DNA of 64,000 nt from Labilibaculum sp. K2S (GCF_030372765.1 NZ_JAUCMW010000002.1:556018-620017), one strand, 5' to 3'; counted from the first letter of the stretch, positions 26,194 to 35,619 are shown. The notes: generated by a model from the letters alone, not told the origin. Made by a program: numbers and translations.

Positions 26194-27933
26194 ATGATAA
26201 GAACTCTACACACAAAAATTTTATTTTTCCTCACTGTTTTTGTTGCTTTTGCAATTGCAGCAACAGCTCAGACTTCTATTGAAGAATACTACCAAAACGC
26301 TGCCGGAAAAACTGGCGGTGAATTGAAAACTGCTCTGCATTCTATTATTAGAAATCACACCGAACTGCCTTACACAACTAAGGATGCCGGTGACCAATAC
26401 AATGTTTGGGAAGCTCTTAAAATTACTGACGAAGATCCAAATAATACAGACAATGTTCTTCTAATTTACACTGGAAGAAGTGAAGTAAAAACACATCAGG
26501 ATGATGGTTCAGGAGACGATGATTCCTGGAACAGGGAACACATCTGGGCCAAATCTCACGGGGATTTTGGAACCGTCCGGGGTGCAGGAACCGATATTCA
26601 CCATCTTAGAGCCTGCGACCGAAGTGTAAATACTGATCGAAGCAATAAATTTTTTGACAATGGCGGAACGACTCATTCTGAAGCTACAGAATGCAAGTTT
26701 GACGGAGACTCATGGGAACCCCGCGATGCTGTGAAAGGCGATATTGCCAGAATGATATTGTACATGGCAGTTTGTTACGAAGGCGAAAATGGTGATCCTG
26801 ATTTGGAAATGACCAACGACATGGCCTACAGTATGGTTAATTACTCAGCTCCTTTCTTTGGTAAACTATCCACCTTATTAGTTTGGAATACACAGGATCC
26901 GGTTGACGAAGCCGAAAAAGCCAGAAACGAAAAGGTTTATACGATTCAGGGCAACAGAAATCCTTTTATTGATTATCCCGAATGGGCTGACGAAATCTGG
27001 CCACCCGATACAGAGAGTCCTGCTATCACCGAATTATCTCCTGTCAATAATTCTATTGGTGTTTCTTTAACCGCAAATCTTATTATCAAATTCAACGAAG
27101 ATATAAAAGAAGGAACAGGCAGTGTTACCATCAAAAGATACAATGACGAAACAACTTTTGAAACACTAACAATTCCAAGCGCCAGATTAACTTATTCAGG
27201 CAGCCAGCTGTTAATAAACTCTGAAGCTAAATACGAAGAAGGAGTTAGATACTATGTTGTTATTGATAATGGTGTAATTACCGATGCTTCATCGAATACT
27301 TTTGATGGATTTTCAGATAAAACTGTATGGAATTTCACAGCAACCTACACTCCTCCTGCAATTACCGGATTTACTCCAGCTGATGACAGTGAAAATGTTC
27401 CAATAGGCACTGATCTGGAAATTACTTTTGATAAAAATGTACAAGCAGGAAATGGTAAAATCTATATTAAAACCAATGGCACTGCAGTAGAGGAAATATT
27501 TGCTTCAGATGTTTCGGTAACCTATAACGGCACACAAGTTAGTATTGATTTATCAGATGATCTGGAAACAGGAACCGAATATTACATTAACATTGATAAT
27601 AATGCCTTTGTAAGTGCAAACGGGGTAGCTTTTGCAGGTATCACTTCCATTACAGACTGGTCTTTTACAACAGAAAATCCTACCGGAATTGATGATTTAC
27701 GTACCGATGGAATTCCATCATTCTACCCGAACCCAGCTGTGAATGAAATCCGACTGAAAAATATGAATGATGTAGAATCGATGTATATCTCGAACTTAAC
27801 CGGGCGAAATATCATGGAAATAAAATCACCTGATACACGAATCTCCATTAGCAAATTGCCAAAAGGGATGTATTTTGTGACCTTTATTTTATCAGATGGC
27901 AATCGGATAACAAAGAAACTGATGAAGCGCTAA
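26194..27933 (+). CDS. Secreted endonuclease I with Ig-like repeats and type IX sorting tail
   Basis: The 579-residue protein begins with a signal peptide (cleavage after ATAQ). Residues about 25-260 are an EndA/NucM-type endonuclease I of the His-Me finger group; the active site lies in SWNREHIWAKSHGDFG and GTDIHHLRACDRSVN. Two similar Big_5-type Ig-like modules follow (about 275-385 and 388-490; each opens with a P-A-D or P-V-N turn and ends with a WNFTA/WSFTT strand). The last 80 residues (SFYPNPAVNEIRLKN ... ITKKLMKR) are a Por-secretion C-terminal signal. It should be exported by the type IX system and degrade extracellular DNA. Confidence 0.9.
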   Translation: MIRTLHTKILFFLTVFVAFAIAATAQTSIEEYYQNAAGKTGGELKTALHSIIRNHTELPYTTKDAGDQYNVWEALKITDEDPNNTDNVLLIYTGRSEVKTHQDDGSGDDDSWNREHIWAKSHGDFGTVRGAGTDIHHLRACDRSVNTDRSNKFFDNGGTTHSEATECKFDGDSWEPRDAVKGDIARMILYMAVCYEGENGDPDLEMTNDMAYSMVNYSAPFFGKLSTLLVWNTQDPVDEAEKARNEKVYTIQGNRNPFIDYPEWADEIWPPDTESPAITELSPVNNSIGVSLTANLIIKFNEDIKEGTGSVTIKRYNDETTFETLTIPSARLTYSGSQLLINSEAKYEEGVRYYVVIDNGVITDASSNTFDGFSDKTVWNFTATYTPPAITGFTPADDSENVPIGTDLEITFDKNVQAGNGKIYIKTNGTAVEEIFASDVSVTYNGTQVSIDLSDDLETGTEYYINIDNNAFVSANGVAFAGITSITDWSFTTENPTGIDDLRTDGIPSFYPNPAVNEIRLKNMNDVESMYISNLTGRNIMEIKSPDTRISISKLPKGMYFVTFILSDGNRITKKLMKR

Positions 27934-27957
27934 AATTTCATATAAACAAATATAAAT

Positions 27958-27988
27958 GGCTGTTTCCTTTTCGGAAGCAGCCTTTTTT
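27958..27988 (+). terminator. Terminator after the nuclease gene
   Basis: GGCTGTTTCC pairs with GGAAGCAGCC (one G-T pair) around TTTTC, followed by six T. Confidence 0.8.
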
Positions 27989-28038
27989 GTTCTTTTCTTA
28001 TTCTGATGTCTGGCAAAAAGTCTGAAACAGGGGGCACG

Positions 28039-28110
28039 ATGCGTACACATTAGGGGTTGGTCATGCGTACACATGAAGGGGGTATCATGTGTACACACCA
28101 GCGGGTACTC
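28039..28110. repeat. Three 24-bp tandem repeats with near-palindromic core
   Basis: Three units of exactly 24 bp start at 28039, 28063 and 28087. Each opens with ATGCGTACACAT (third unit ATGTGTACACAC) and continues with a G-rich half ending in TC. The core GTGTACAC of unit 3 is a perfect palindrome. Because 24 is a multiple of three, each frame carries an 8-residue repeat: M(R/C)TH on the plus strand and MCTH on the minus strand. It lies just beyond the stop codon side of the HU/DUF4469 gene. Confidence 0.85.
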
Positions 28111-28217
28111 ATCTGCAAACAAGGAATACTTTCACCCCAAAAATATACATATGGAGATCAAAAAAATCCGGATAGAATACCATCTAACCGGATTAAAATA
28201 CAGAAAGTCATATCGAT

Positions 28218-28931
28218 TCAATCAACAATCAAAATCTGCTCAAATTGTATTTCACGAGGCTCTTTAAGCAATAGGCTATTCGCCGAAAATTGTGTGACGA
28301 TCTCCAGAGCATAATTACCAACCTCCAGCGCGGGCAACATCACCAACAGCTGCTTGGGTTCATTGGTAATAATTTGCGCACACTTATGGCGACTGTCATC
28401 ATTCTGATTGATTAGATACACACCAACAATGGCATCATCGCCTGCTATTTTTAGCCTGTTACCCTGTATCGAGATCACATTACCCGGAGTAATCGTGCTG
28501 TCTTCGGCCTTTGTAAGGCTGTCGATTACTTTCCCTATCACAGGTTCGGTAGTGGCGGTACCAACAATATCGACCTGTGTTTTTTTCAATTCCTCACGCA
28601 AGGCAGTACTGCTGATAAAAGATGCAGTAATACGATGCTCATTGGGGTCGAAACGATCGGTTGCTCCGTGAAAAGCACCATTAATACCAATATGGCTGTG
28701 ATACACCCCCGTATTAATACTGTATCCTTCAACCAATTTAGCGACTTTAATCCGGTCGCTGCGATCGAGGATATTTAAAATCGTTTCCTTTTGGTATTCG
28801 GTCCCTTCTTTTATCATTGCATCGGCAATATCGCCATTGTAAAGCGTTCCCTGAGGTTTAACCTTTCCGTAAAAATCATTGGGATCGGGAGTTAAGAGGT
28901 TATCGTATAACCAAACATTTACTTTGCTCAT
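28218..28931 (-). CDS. HU-like DNA-binding protein with DUF4469 domain
   Basis: A 237-residue protein with the two-part layout known from Bacteroidota: an IHF/HU-like DNA-binding domain (about residues 1-125; NVWLYDNLLTPDPNDFYGKV, DIADAMIKEGTEYQKETI, NGAFHGATDRFDPNEHRI) and a C-terminal Ig-like DUF4469 domain (about 135-237; TPGNVISIQGNRLKIAGDD). It has no signal peptide. Base composition is visibly more GC-rich than the flanking genes, which could mean transfer. The stop codon lies about 108 bases from a small 24-bp repeat array. Function of the family is not established; a nucleoid or surface role has been proposed only by homology. Confidence 0.85.
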   Translation of the reverse strand: MSKVNVWLYDNLLTPDPNDFYGKVKPQGTLYNGDIADAMIKEGTEYQKETILNILDRSDRIKVAKLVEGYSINTGVYHSHIGINGAFHGATDRFDPNEHRITASFISSTALREELKKTQVDIVGTATTEPVIGKVIDSLTKAEDSTITPGNVISIQGNRLKIAGDDAIVGVYLINQNDDSRHKCAQIITNEPKQLLVMLPALEVGNYALEIVTQFSANSLLLKEPREIQFEQILIVD

Positions 28932-29089
28932 AATAATGTGATTTGATTAATTTTAATTAAAATAAGAAGTTCCGATACTTCTCTAAAAAAGTCAAGATCT
29001 GAGCAGTTAAATTATTATGTTATTGAGCACATTTGTTGGTTCACCAATCAAAACATATACTACTCTGCATACAGTCTAAGCAATGGAAA

Positions 29090-29122
29090 TAAAAAAGCCC
29101 GAATCCTTAAGGATTCGGGCTT
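29090..29122 (-). terminator. Terminator after the four-module lipoprotein
   Basis: AAGCCCGAATCC and GGATTCGGGCTT form a perfect palindromic stem (29095-29122). On the minus strand a run of six T follows. Confidence 0.85.
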
Positions 29123-29141
29123 AGTACAATATAGTTTTCTA

Positions 29142-30362
29142 CTAATTATCTTTAACAGCTTCAAGTATCACTGTTTTATTTGTTACTCCAGAACTATAAT
29201 ATTTATAAGTAATTGAATAAACCTGACCTACAGCAACTTCATACTTATTTTTGATAATCTTGGCGATTTTCTCAAGAACCACATCTTCTTCCTCGTCAAA
29301 ATTTCCATAACCACCATTACCTACAAACTTATAATCGTCATAAACCAATGTGTAAGTTTCTGTTGGCGTTTTATCCGATTTAACAAATTTGATTGGAGGA
29401 ACAAATAACCATGTTTTGTCTTTATAAGCAACCAATGAAGATGCATTGATAGTTTGAGACAAGGTTTTCAAAACATATTCTCCTGTTTCCCAGTTAAAAG
29501 ATACAGTAACATTATTCTTCCATCCATCCTCATTCAAAATATAACCAATGTAGTTATCATAGTAATTTCCATAATACACATATTTAATCTCCTGCTTATC
29601 ACCACTAACAGCATTTGGATATTTACCAATTAAAAAATCAGGCAAATAATTATCTGCTTTGGCTTTAGAAGAAAAATTAAAATACTCTCCAGGTTGATCT
29701 TTACCTTCACCCATTAATTTGTAATCCTCTTCTGTTAATTCATATGCTGAAGTATAGCCAAATGCTTTAGACGTATTTGTCCATACAGTTCCATCGAACT
29801 CATATTCTGCATATTTATCGCCTGCGCCATAAAATTTATAACTAAGCAATTTAGAATCCCCCACTTTAGCAATAGGAAATCTGCGATCTAAAAATACCGG
29901 CAAATACTCATCTATTGGCATATTTTTATCAAAATTACCATATTGACCGGGTTCACCTTTTCCTTCTCCAAGTAGATCATAATCATTACCTGTCATTTCG
30001 TAAGCTTTTGGTGAAGCATCACTCACTTTAGAACTAGGGATATAAAAATTGTAATTCACTACGTATTCAGAACCAGCCTCGCCATAAACCTTCATATTTG
30101 TTAATACTTCAGGCAAATTGTCTGCAGCAGTTGCCGAACTCGAAAAGTTCATATGCCCGCTAACACTCGTATTAGTTGAAAGGGCATAATCTGCATCAGT
30201 CAAAGTATATCCTGTTTCAAGCAATACTTTATCTGAGAAAAATTTCGCATCAGCTACAGCATCAGCATTAGCTTCATCTACTTCTTTGTAAGCATCTTCC
30301 ATTGGGTCACAAGAAGTGAAAACCAAAGCAAAGAAGGATGCCATATATAATAATTTCTTCAT
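29142..30362 (-). CDS. Lipoprotein with four repeated modules, partner of TonB receptor
   Basis: I recognise no named family. The ATG at 30362 gives a lipoprotein of 406 residues with signal peptide and lipobox FTSC (C18); an ATG eight codons earlier is less likely. The mature part contains four copies of a 53-59 residue module, at about residues 52-108, 121-179, 207-264 and 337-389. Each opens with Y-x-L/M-x-x-x-DY, has a central NF(D/S) followed by a segment such as ADNYLPDFL, and closes with Y-x-(F/Y)Y. The gene follows the TonB-dependent receptor gene by 32 bases, so the product is probably its surface-exposed or periplasmic partner, in the place that SusD-like proteins often take. It is not SusD-like in sequence. 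Confidence 0.8.
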   Translation of the reverse strand: MKKLLYMASFFALVFTSCDPMEDAYKEVDEANADAVADAKFFSDKVLLETGYTLTDADYALSTNTSVSGHMNFSSSATAADNLPEVLTNMKVYGEAGSEYVVNYNFYIPSSKVSDASPKAYEMTGNDYDLLGEGKGEPGQYGNFDKNMPIDEYLPVFLDRRFPIAKVGDSKLLSYKFYGAGDKYAEYEFDGTVWTNTSKAFGYTSAYELTEEDYKLMGEGKDQPGEYFNFSSKAKADNYLPDFLIGKYPNAVSGDKQEIKYVYYGNYYDNYIGYILNEDGWKNNVTVSFNWETGEYVLKTLSQTINASSLVAYKDKTWLFVPPIKFVKSDKTPTETYTLVYDDYKFVGNGGYGNFDEEEDVVLEKIAKIIKNKYEVAVGQVYSITYKYYSSGVTNKTVILEAVKDN

Positions 30363-30394
30363 CTTTCTATTTTTTTTATTAAACAAAAGTCTGA

Positions 30395-32941
30395 TTAAAA
30401 CTTAATTTTAAGACCTGTTGACCAAGTTCTTCCGAATCCGTAATACACTAAAGCTTCGTTAGTTGTATGATTTAAACCATCTTGTGCTTTAGAAACATAT
30501 TCAGTATCAAACAAATTGTAAACATTTGTATTTAAAGTGGCGTCAAGACCAGCGATCTGAAACTTGTAACGGAAACCAGCATCAACCAGCCCTGCTTCCG
30601 GCATTTCCCATGAATCACCACTAGTAGCAATATCAGTTCTCTTAGTAGCATCAAAATCAGCATAATGATTACCGTAGTAGGTATAATCAACACTCACATT
30701 CAATTTAGGAAGAACTTCGTAATCGATAGAAGCAGAACCTGATAATTGGGCTGAGTTACCAACATGCACATCTTTTAGATATGCTGTAAACTCACCTTTT
30801 TTCACTTGTGCATCATCATAAACAACCGCATGTACATCATCCTGATAAACCCAATCACCTACAGATACCATAGCACGAACAGTTAATTTCTTAGAAGGCT
30901 TGTATTCTCCCTCAACCTCGATACCTTGATGAAGTTGATTCAAACCTGAGATATTAACATTTTCACCGCCAAGACTTTTCACCAAACCTCTGTCTTTCCA
31001 ATTGGTACGATACAAAGTAACATTTGCATTAAAGTTAGAAGATGTATATGCATAGCCTATCTCAGCAGTAATGATTTTTTCATACTTCACATCCTTGTTC
31101 ACTTCATTTGTGTTGTTCAAAAATACATTTGCCATATAAGGTGTTCTTTGCACATATCCTCCATTTACAAATACATTGTGGATAGAGTTGATCTTGTAAT
31201 TGAAACCAGCCTTCACATTCCAAGGCAAGAAATCTTCCCAATCAGACTGTTGGTTTCCTGGCTCATACAAGAAATAATCTGTACGTCGGTAAGCTTTTCG
31301 TGACACTGCTGCAGATATAAATGCTGAATAATCATCAGTTACATATTCTGTTTGACCGAAAAGACCAGTATACAAGGCTTCACCATCATTATAATAGTTA
31401 ATTTTATCATCGGCCTTCAACCAAGTATTAGCATCACGATTCTTATTACCATTAAGGTAGAATGCTCCTCCCAACAAATCATGAATTTCGTTATAATGCT
31501 CTCCCTTGTAGTAACGCGCATCTAAACCTGCTGTAAAAGTAAACTGCTTGTATTCATGTGTTAATGTAGACAATAAACCATACCAAGCATGATTATTTAC
31601 TGAATTAGCAATAATCGCCTGAGAACCTAAAGCAGTGGAGGCTGCATTGATAGCCGCAACCCCTTCAAAGTCCAATAAACCATCAGGAGTTCTCATTGTT
31701 ACATCATAATCCTCACCAGTACTATAATTAACACCTAATAATTTAGACTGAGCTCCGTATACACGACGACCACCACCAGAACCAACTGATGCATAGAATG
31801 AAGTAGTTAAAGATGTTTTATCATCCATAGTCCAATAATGGTTCAACTGTGCCTGAGGTTTGTGGTAATAGTTGTAACCATATGCTCCACCATATAATTT
31901 TCCTTCACGCATTCCATAATCAGAATTGTATTTAAATTCATCTTTATGATCGCGGTATTGCTGAATTGTGTGCTTGTTTCCACGCTGATTGTGCCATTGT
32001 GGTGCACCGGTAATCATGAAAGACAGAGTATGTTTTTCATTAATCACTTTAGAGATATTGGCAAAATAGGACCAAGCATCATAATCTGTTCCTTTTATAT
32101 ATCCATCACCTGATGTGTGAGAACCTAAGATAGTAACAGCCCATCCATTATCCATTAAACCTGTTGATAATGAGATTAGGCTTTTCTTAAGACCATCGTT
32201 TCCAATGCTCGATTTAATTACTCCACCTTTTTTAGCATCTGTAGATTTAGTAAGAATATTAATAGTACCTCCAACAGAAGAAAGACCCAGCTTAGATGCA
32301 CCAAGTCCTCTTTGAACCTGCATAGTACGGGTAACATCAGAAAGCCCGGCCCAATTTGACCAGTAAACTTTACCCGATTCCATATCATTAACAGGGATAC
32401 CATTAATTAATACTCCAACATTATTCGAATCAAAACCACGGATATATACTGTAGCATCACCGAATCCACCACCTTCTTTCGAAGTATATACAGATGGTGT
32501 AGACTTTAAAATTTCAGGAAATTCCTGAGATCCCAATTTATTCTCTATTATATCCGAAGAAATAGTAGATACAGCAATTGGTGTTTGACGATCTGTTACA
32601 ATAGAAGCCATTACACTAACTTCGTTCAAACCAACAGCGTCAGATTCCAACTTAATAGTTCCTAAATCCTGAGCACCTTTTAAGTCAATTTCTTTGTCAA
32701 GAAATCCTACAAAACTTACAACAAGCTTTGTAGCTCCTTTTGGCAATTCAAAAGCAAACGAGCCATCAAAACCCGAAACAGTACCGGAAGTTGTTCCGGC
32801 AACAACAATAGAAGCACCCGGTAAACTTTCGTTGGTACTACCATCTACGACTACACCTTTTACGGTGGTTTGAGCAATAGCTGCAATGGACAACATCATA
32901 ATTGCTGCCATTGTCAAAATACTTCTCATAGCATTTTTCAT
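30395..32941 (-). CDS. TonB-dependent receptor with carboxypeptidase-like domain
   Basis: The 848-residue outer-membrane receptor has a signal peptide (ending IAAIAQ), a carboxypeptidase-regulatory-like domain (about residues 25-105; TTVKGVVVDGSTNESLPGAS), a plug (about 120-235; FPEILKSTPSVYTSKEGGGF and VYIRGFDSNNVGVLINGIP), and a 22-strand barrel ending in phenylalanine (TWSTGLKIKF). It takes up a ligand using TonB energy. The plug motif VGGTINILTK is typical of siderophore/vitamin-type receptors rather than of SusC, and the missing SusD supports this. I chose the ATG at 32941 because it precedes the signal peptide; the frame extends 26 codons upstream. The ligand is unknown. Confidence 0.92.
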   Translation of the reverse strand: MKNAMRSILTMAAIMMLSIAAIAQTTVKGVVVDGSTNESLPGASIVVAGTTSGTVSGFDGSFAFELPKGATKLVVSFVGFLDKEIDLKGAQDLGTIKLESDAVGLNEVSVMASIVTDRQTPIAVSTISSDIIENKLGSQEFPEILKSTPSVYTSKEGGGFGDATVYIRGFDSNNVGVLINGIPVNDMESGKVYWSNWAGLSDVTRTMQVQRGLGASKLGLSSVGGTINILTKSTDAKKGGVIKSSIGNDGLKKSLISLSTGLMDNGWAVTILGSHTSGDGYIKGTDYDAWSYFANISKVINEKHTLSFMITGAPQWHNQRGNKHTIQQYRDHKDEFKYNSDYGMREGKLYGGAYGYNYYHKPQAQLNHYWTMDDKTSLTTSFYASVGSGGGRRVYGAQSKLLGVNYSTGEDYDVTMRTPDGLLDFEGVAAINAASTALGSQAIIANSVNNHAWYGLLSTLTHEYKQFTFTAGLDARYYKGEHYNEIHDLLGGAFYLNGNKNRDANTWLKADDKINYYNDGEALYTGLFGQTEYVTDDYSAFISAAVSRKAYRRTDYFLYEPGNQQSDWEDFLPWNVKAGFNYKINSIHNVFVNGGYVQRTPYMANVFLNNTNEVNKDVKYEKIITAEIGYAYTSSNFNANVTLYRTNWKDRGLVKSLGGENVNISGLNQLHQGIEVEGEYKPSKKLTVRAMVSVGDWVYQDDVHAVVYDDAQVKKGEFTAYLKDVHVGNSAQLSGSASIDYEVLPKLNVSVDYTYYGNHYADFDATKRTDIATSGDSWEMPEAGLVDAGFRYKFQIAGLDATLNTNVYNLFDTEYVSKAQDGLNHTTNEALVYYGFGRTWSTGLKIKF

Positions 32942-33487
32942 AAAACAATTTGTTAGGTTAGTAATTGTGTGACAATGTCGCCACAAAATCATCTCACATT
33001 TCCTGGAGAAAAGGATCACAAAAATGGTTGCTTTTTAACTATGTAACAAAAAAATAACGAACTAATTTTAGCTGTTCGTCTTCTTTTTTTAGCATTTCAT
33101 CGAAAAAATTAATTTCAAACCTGAAACAGGGACAGTTTTTCAACAATCACGCAAAAAAAAGAACAACAGTTTTAACCAAATTGGTCTGTTAAAAAATGGA
33201 TATGGAAGATAATATTTTTCTTTCGAAATCCATAATCACAAAACCAACCAAAAACTTAGTTTAAACCTTATTTCAACATCCTGATAAAAAAGTTATTACT
33301 TAACGAATAGATTATACAAGGATTGTAAAGTTTTAACAATGATACTCCACCTGTTACTTATTTCTATTCTAAATTAGACAATTACTAAATATCATTAACG
33401 ACACAAAGAAACAATTTCATCTGCAACGGTCTGTTAATTTAACATTAAAAAAAAGGAAAGAATTAAATTAATATCTAAAACAAAATT

Positions 33488-33510
33488 AAATTTGCTTGAA
33501 AAGCAAATTT
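33488..33510. promoter_or_regulatory. Perfect 10-bp inverted repeat upstream of typA
   Basis: AAATTTGCTT (33488-33497) and AAGCAAATTT (33501-33510) are exact inverse complements around GAA. The element lies between a leftward and a rightward -7 box, where an operator would act. It could bind a dimeric regulator or form an RNA hairpin in a leftward transcript. Confidence 0.5.
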
Positions 33511-33524
33511 TCAAAAATAAAGCG

Positions 33525-33532
33525 TACTTTTG
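33525..33532 (+). promoter_or_regulatory. -7 element before typA (TACTTTTG)
   Basis: TACTTTTG followed by CA is the common Bacteroidota promoter form. It would give a 5' leader of about 160 bases before typA. Confidence 0.55.
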
Positions 33533-33697
33533 CAGCCGCATTTTGAGCACCGCAATCGATTCACTCACAACAATTTCAAAGAATGAGATGATTAGATGAA
33601 TGCTCAATTTGACTAGTACAATAAAAAGAAAGAGAACACAGTATCCCATTTCATTAGCTTTCAGCGGATATTTTTTCTCAAATTAATAAAATACAAG

Positions 33698-35494
33698 ATG
33701 AGGAAATTGAGAAACATTGCGATTATCGCCCACGTTGATCATGGTAAAACCACTTTGGTTGACAAAATGATAATGCATAGTAACATTTTTAGAAAAAATG
33801 AGAACCCAGGTGATTTAATCCTTGATAATAATGATCTGGAAAGAGAGAGAGGAATCACCATCTTGTCAAAGAACGTTTCTCTTGAATACAATGGTGTAAA
33901 GATTAATATCATAGACACTCCCGGTCACTCGGATTTTGGTGGAGAAGTTGAGCGCGTTTTAAATATGGCTGATGGAGTATTACTACTTGTAGACGCCTTT
34001 GAAGGAACGATGCCTCAAACTCGTTTTGTACTGCAGAAAGCTTTAGCTCTAGGTCTTAAACCTGTTGTGGTTGTTAATAAAGTTGACAAACCAAACTGCA
34101 GACCGGAAGAAGTTCAGGAGCAGGTTTTCGAATTGATGTTTAATTTGGAGGCTACTGAAGAGCAATTAGATTTCCCAACCATCTACGGCTCTGCCAAACA
34201 AGGTTGGATGTCGAAAGACTGGCAAAAGCCAACAACTGATATTACAGCAATTTTAGATGCAGTAATCGAATTCATCCCTGAGCCAAAAACCATTAATGGC
34301 ACACCACAAATGCTGATTACATCTCTTGACTACTCTGCTTATGTTGGACGTATCGCCGTAGGACGTGTTCACCGGGGAGAGATTCGTGAAGGAATGGATG
34401 TTAGCCTGGTTAAACCTGATGGCAGCATCAAGAAACAACGAATTAAAGAACTACATATCTTCACCGGTCTGGGTAAAGAAAGAGTTCAATCTGTTGCTTC
34501 CGGAGAAATATGCGCTTTAGTAGGTATTGAAGGTTTTGATATTGGAGACTCTATTTGCAGCGTTGAAAACCCGGAACCTCTAACACCAATTGCAATTGAC
34601 GAGCCTACAATGAGTATGTTATTTACGATCAACAATTCTCCGTTTTATGGAAAAGATGGTAAATTCGTTACTTCCCGTCACTTAATTGACCGACTAAATA
34701 AAGAATTGGAAAAGAATTTAGCTCTTAGAGTTGAAAAAACTGATTCTGCTGATTCATATATTGTATTCGGACGTGGAGTTCTTCACTTGTCTGTACTAAT
34801 CGAAACAATGAGACGTGAAGGATACGAGATTCAAGTTGGACAACCACAGGTTATCATTAAAGAAATTGGTGGTGAAAAATGTGAACCTATTGAATTTTTA
34901 TTCATCGATCTTCCGGAAGATGTTTCAGGAAAAGCAATTGAGATCGTAACTCAACGTAAAGGAGAAATGCTGACTATGGAACGTAAGGCTGATCGTATTC
35001 ACCTCGAATTCCATATCCCATCAAGAGGTATTATTGGTTTAAGAAATCAGATGTTGACTGCTACTGCCGGCGAAGCAGTGATCTCTCATCGCTTTCTGGA
35101 ATACCAACCACACAAAGGAATTATCCCTGGTCGTGTTAACGGATCGTTAATTGCTATGGAAACCGGATTAACTTTTGCTTATGCTTTAAATAAACTACAA
35201 GACCGAGGTACATTTTTCGTTGCCCCAACGGTTGAAATTTATGAAGGCCAGGTAATTGGTGAGAATAATCGTGCCGGCGACTTAGTTATTAATGTGACTA
35301 AAACAAAAAAACTAACCAACATGCGTACTTCTGGTACTGATGATAAGGTGAGATTATCACCACCAATCACTCACTCACTTGAAGAAGCTCTGGAGTACAT
35401 CCAAGGAGACGAGTATGTTGAGGTTACTCCTAACTCAATCCGCTTAAGAAAAATACTTCTTAAAGAAACTGATCGTAAAAGATCAGGCAAATAA
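33698..35494 (+). CDS. typA: Translational GTPase TypA/BipA
   Basis: A ribosome-binding GTPase of 598 residues related to EF-G and LepA, involved in ribosome assembly and stress or cold growth. G1 is AHVDHGKTT, the switch region RERGITILSKN, G3 DTPGHSDFGGEV and G4 NKVDKPNCRPEE. The TypA-specific C-terminal part (GLRNQMLTATAGEAVISHRF and the final VRLSPPITHSLEEALEYI) is complete. It stands alone, with its own promoter and terminator. Confidence 0.97.
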   Translation: MRKLRNIAIIAHVDHGKTTLVDKMIMHSNIFRKNENPGDLILDNNDLERERGITILSKNVSLEYNGVKINIIDTPGHSDFGGEVERVLNMADGVLLLVDAFEGTMPQTRFVLQKALALGLKPVVVVNKVDKPNCRPEEVQEQVFELMFNLEATEEQLDFPTIYGSAKQGWMSKDWQKPTTDITAILDAVIEFIPEPKTINGTPQMLITSLDYSAYVGRIAVGRVHRGEIREGMDVSLVKPDGSIKKQRIKELHIFTGLGKERVQSVASGEICALVGIEGFDIGDSICSVENPEPLTPIAIDEPTMSMLFTINNSPFYGKDGKFVTSRHLIDRLNKELEKNLALRVEKTDSADSYIVFGRGVLHLSVLIETMRREGYEIQVGQPQVIIKEIGGEKCEPIEFLFIDLPEDVSGKAIEIVTQRKGEMLTMERKADRIHLEFHIPSRGIIGLRNQMLTATAGEAVISHRFLEYQPHKGIIPGRVNGSLIAMETGLTFAYALNKLQDRGTFFVAPTVEIYEGQVIGENNRAGDLVINVTKTKKLTNMRTSGTDDKVRLSPPITHSLEEALEYIQGDEYVEVTPNSIRLRKILLKETDRKRSGK

Positions 35495-35533
35495 ATCTTG
35501 AATTTCAACTGAAATTTAAAAGAGCAATATTTT

Positions 35534-35571
35534 AAAAGAGCGATTTTCCGGTAAGGAAATCGCTCTTTTTA
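35534..35571 (+). terminator. Terminator after typA
   Basis: AAGAGCGATTT and AAATCGCTCTT form a long stem around CCGGTAAGG, followed by T's. Confidence 0.82.
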
Positions 35572-35619
35572 CATTCTTCATATGCAGTAACGCCACCCGA
35601 ATCAACTCTAAATCTGATA

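Larger units (their letters stand above)
32942..33697. other. Long divergent intergenic region
   Basis: About 750 bases between the receptor gene (leftward) and typA (rightward), very AT-rich. No convincing gene is present; a 71-codon frame on the minus strand (33434-33649) crosses the typA promoter and looks accidental. Signals seen are a minus-strand TAATTTTG (33481-33488), a perfect inverted repeat (33488-33510) and a typA -7 element (33525-33532). Confidence 0.6.

Noticed and set aside
27892..28122. 76-codon frame on the minus strand across the same repeats
   Set aside because: It also covers the nuclease terminator and stop region. The MCTH repeats follow from the palindromic DNA unit; a real protein cannot be excluded but is not supported.
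28057..28314. 85-codon frame on the plus strand across the 24-bp repeats
   Set aside because: It overlaps the HU/DUF4469 gene end in antisense, and the repetitive start is a by-product of the 24-bp unit. I kept only the repeat array.
33434..33649. 71-codon hydrophobic frame on the minus strand
   Set aside because: It covers the typA promoter and has no plausible promoter or homology.
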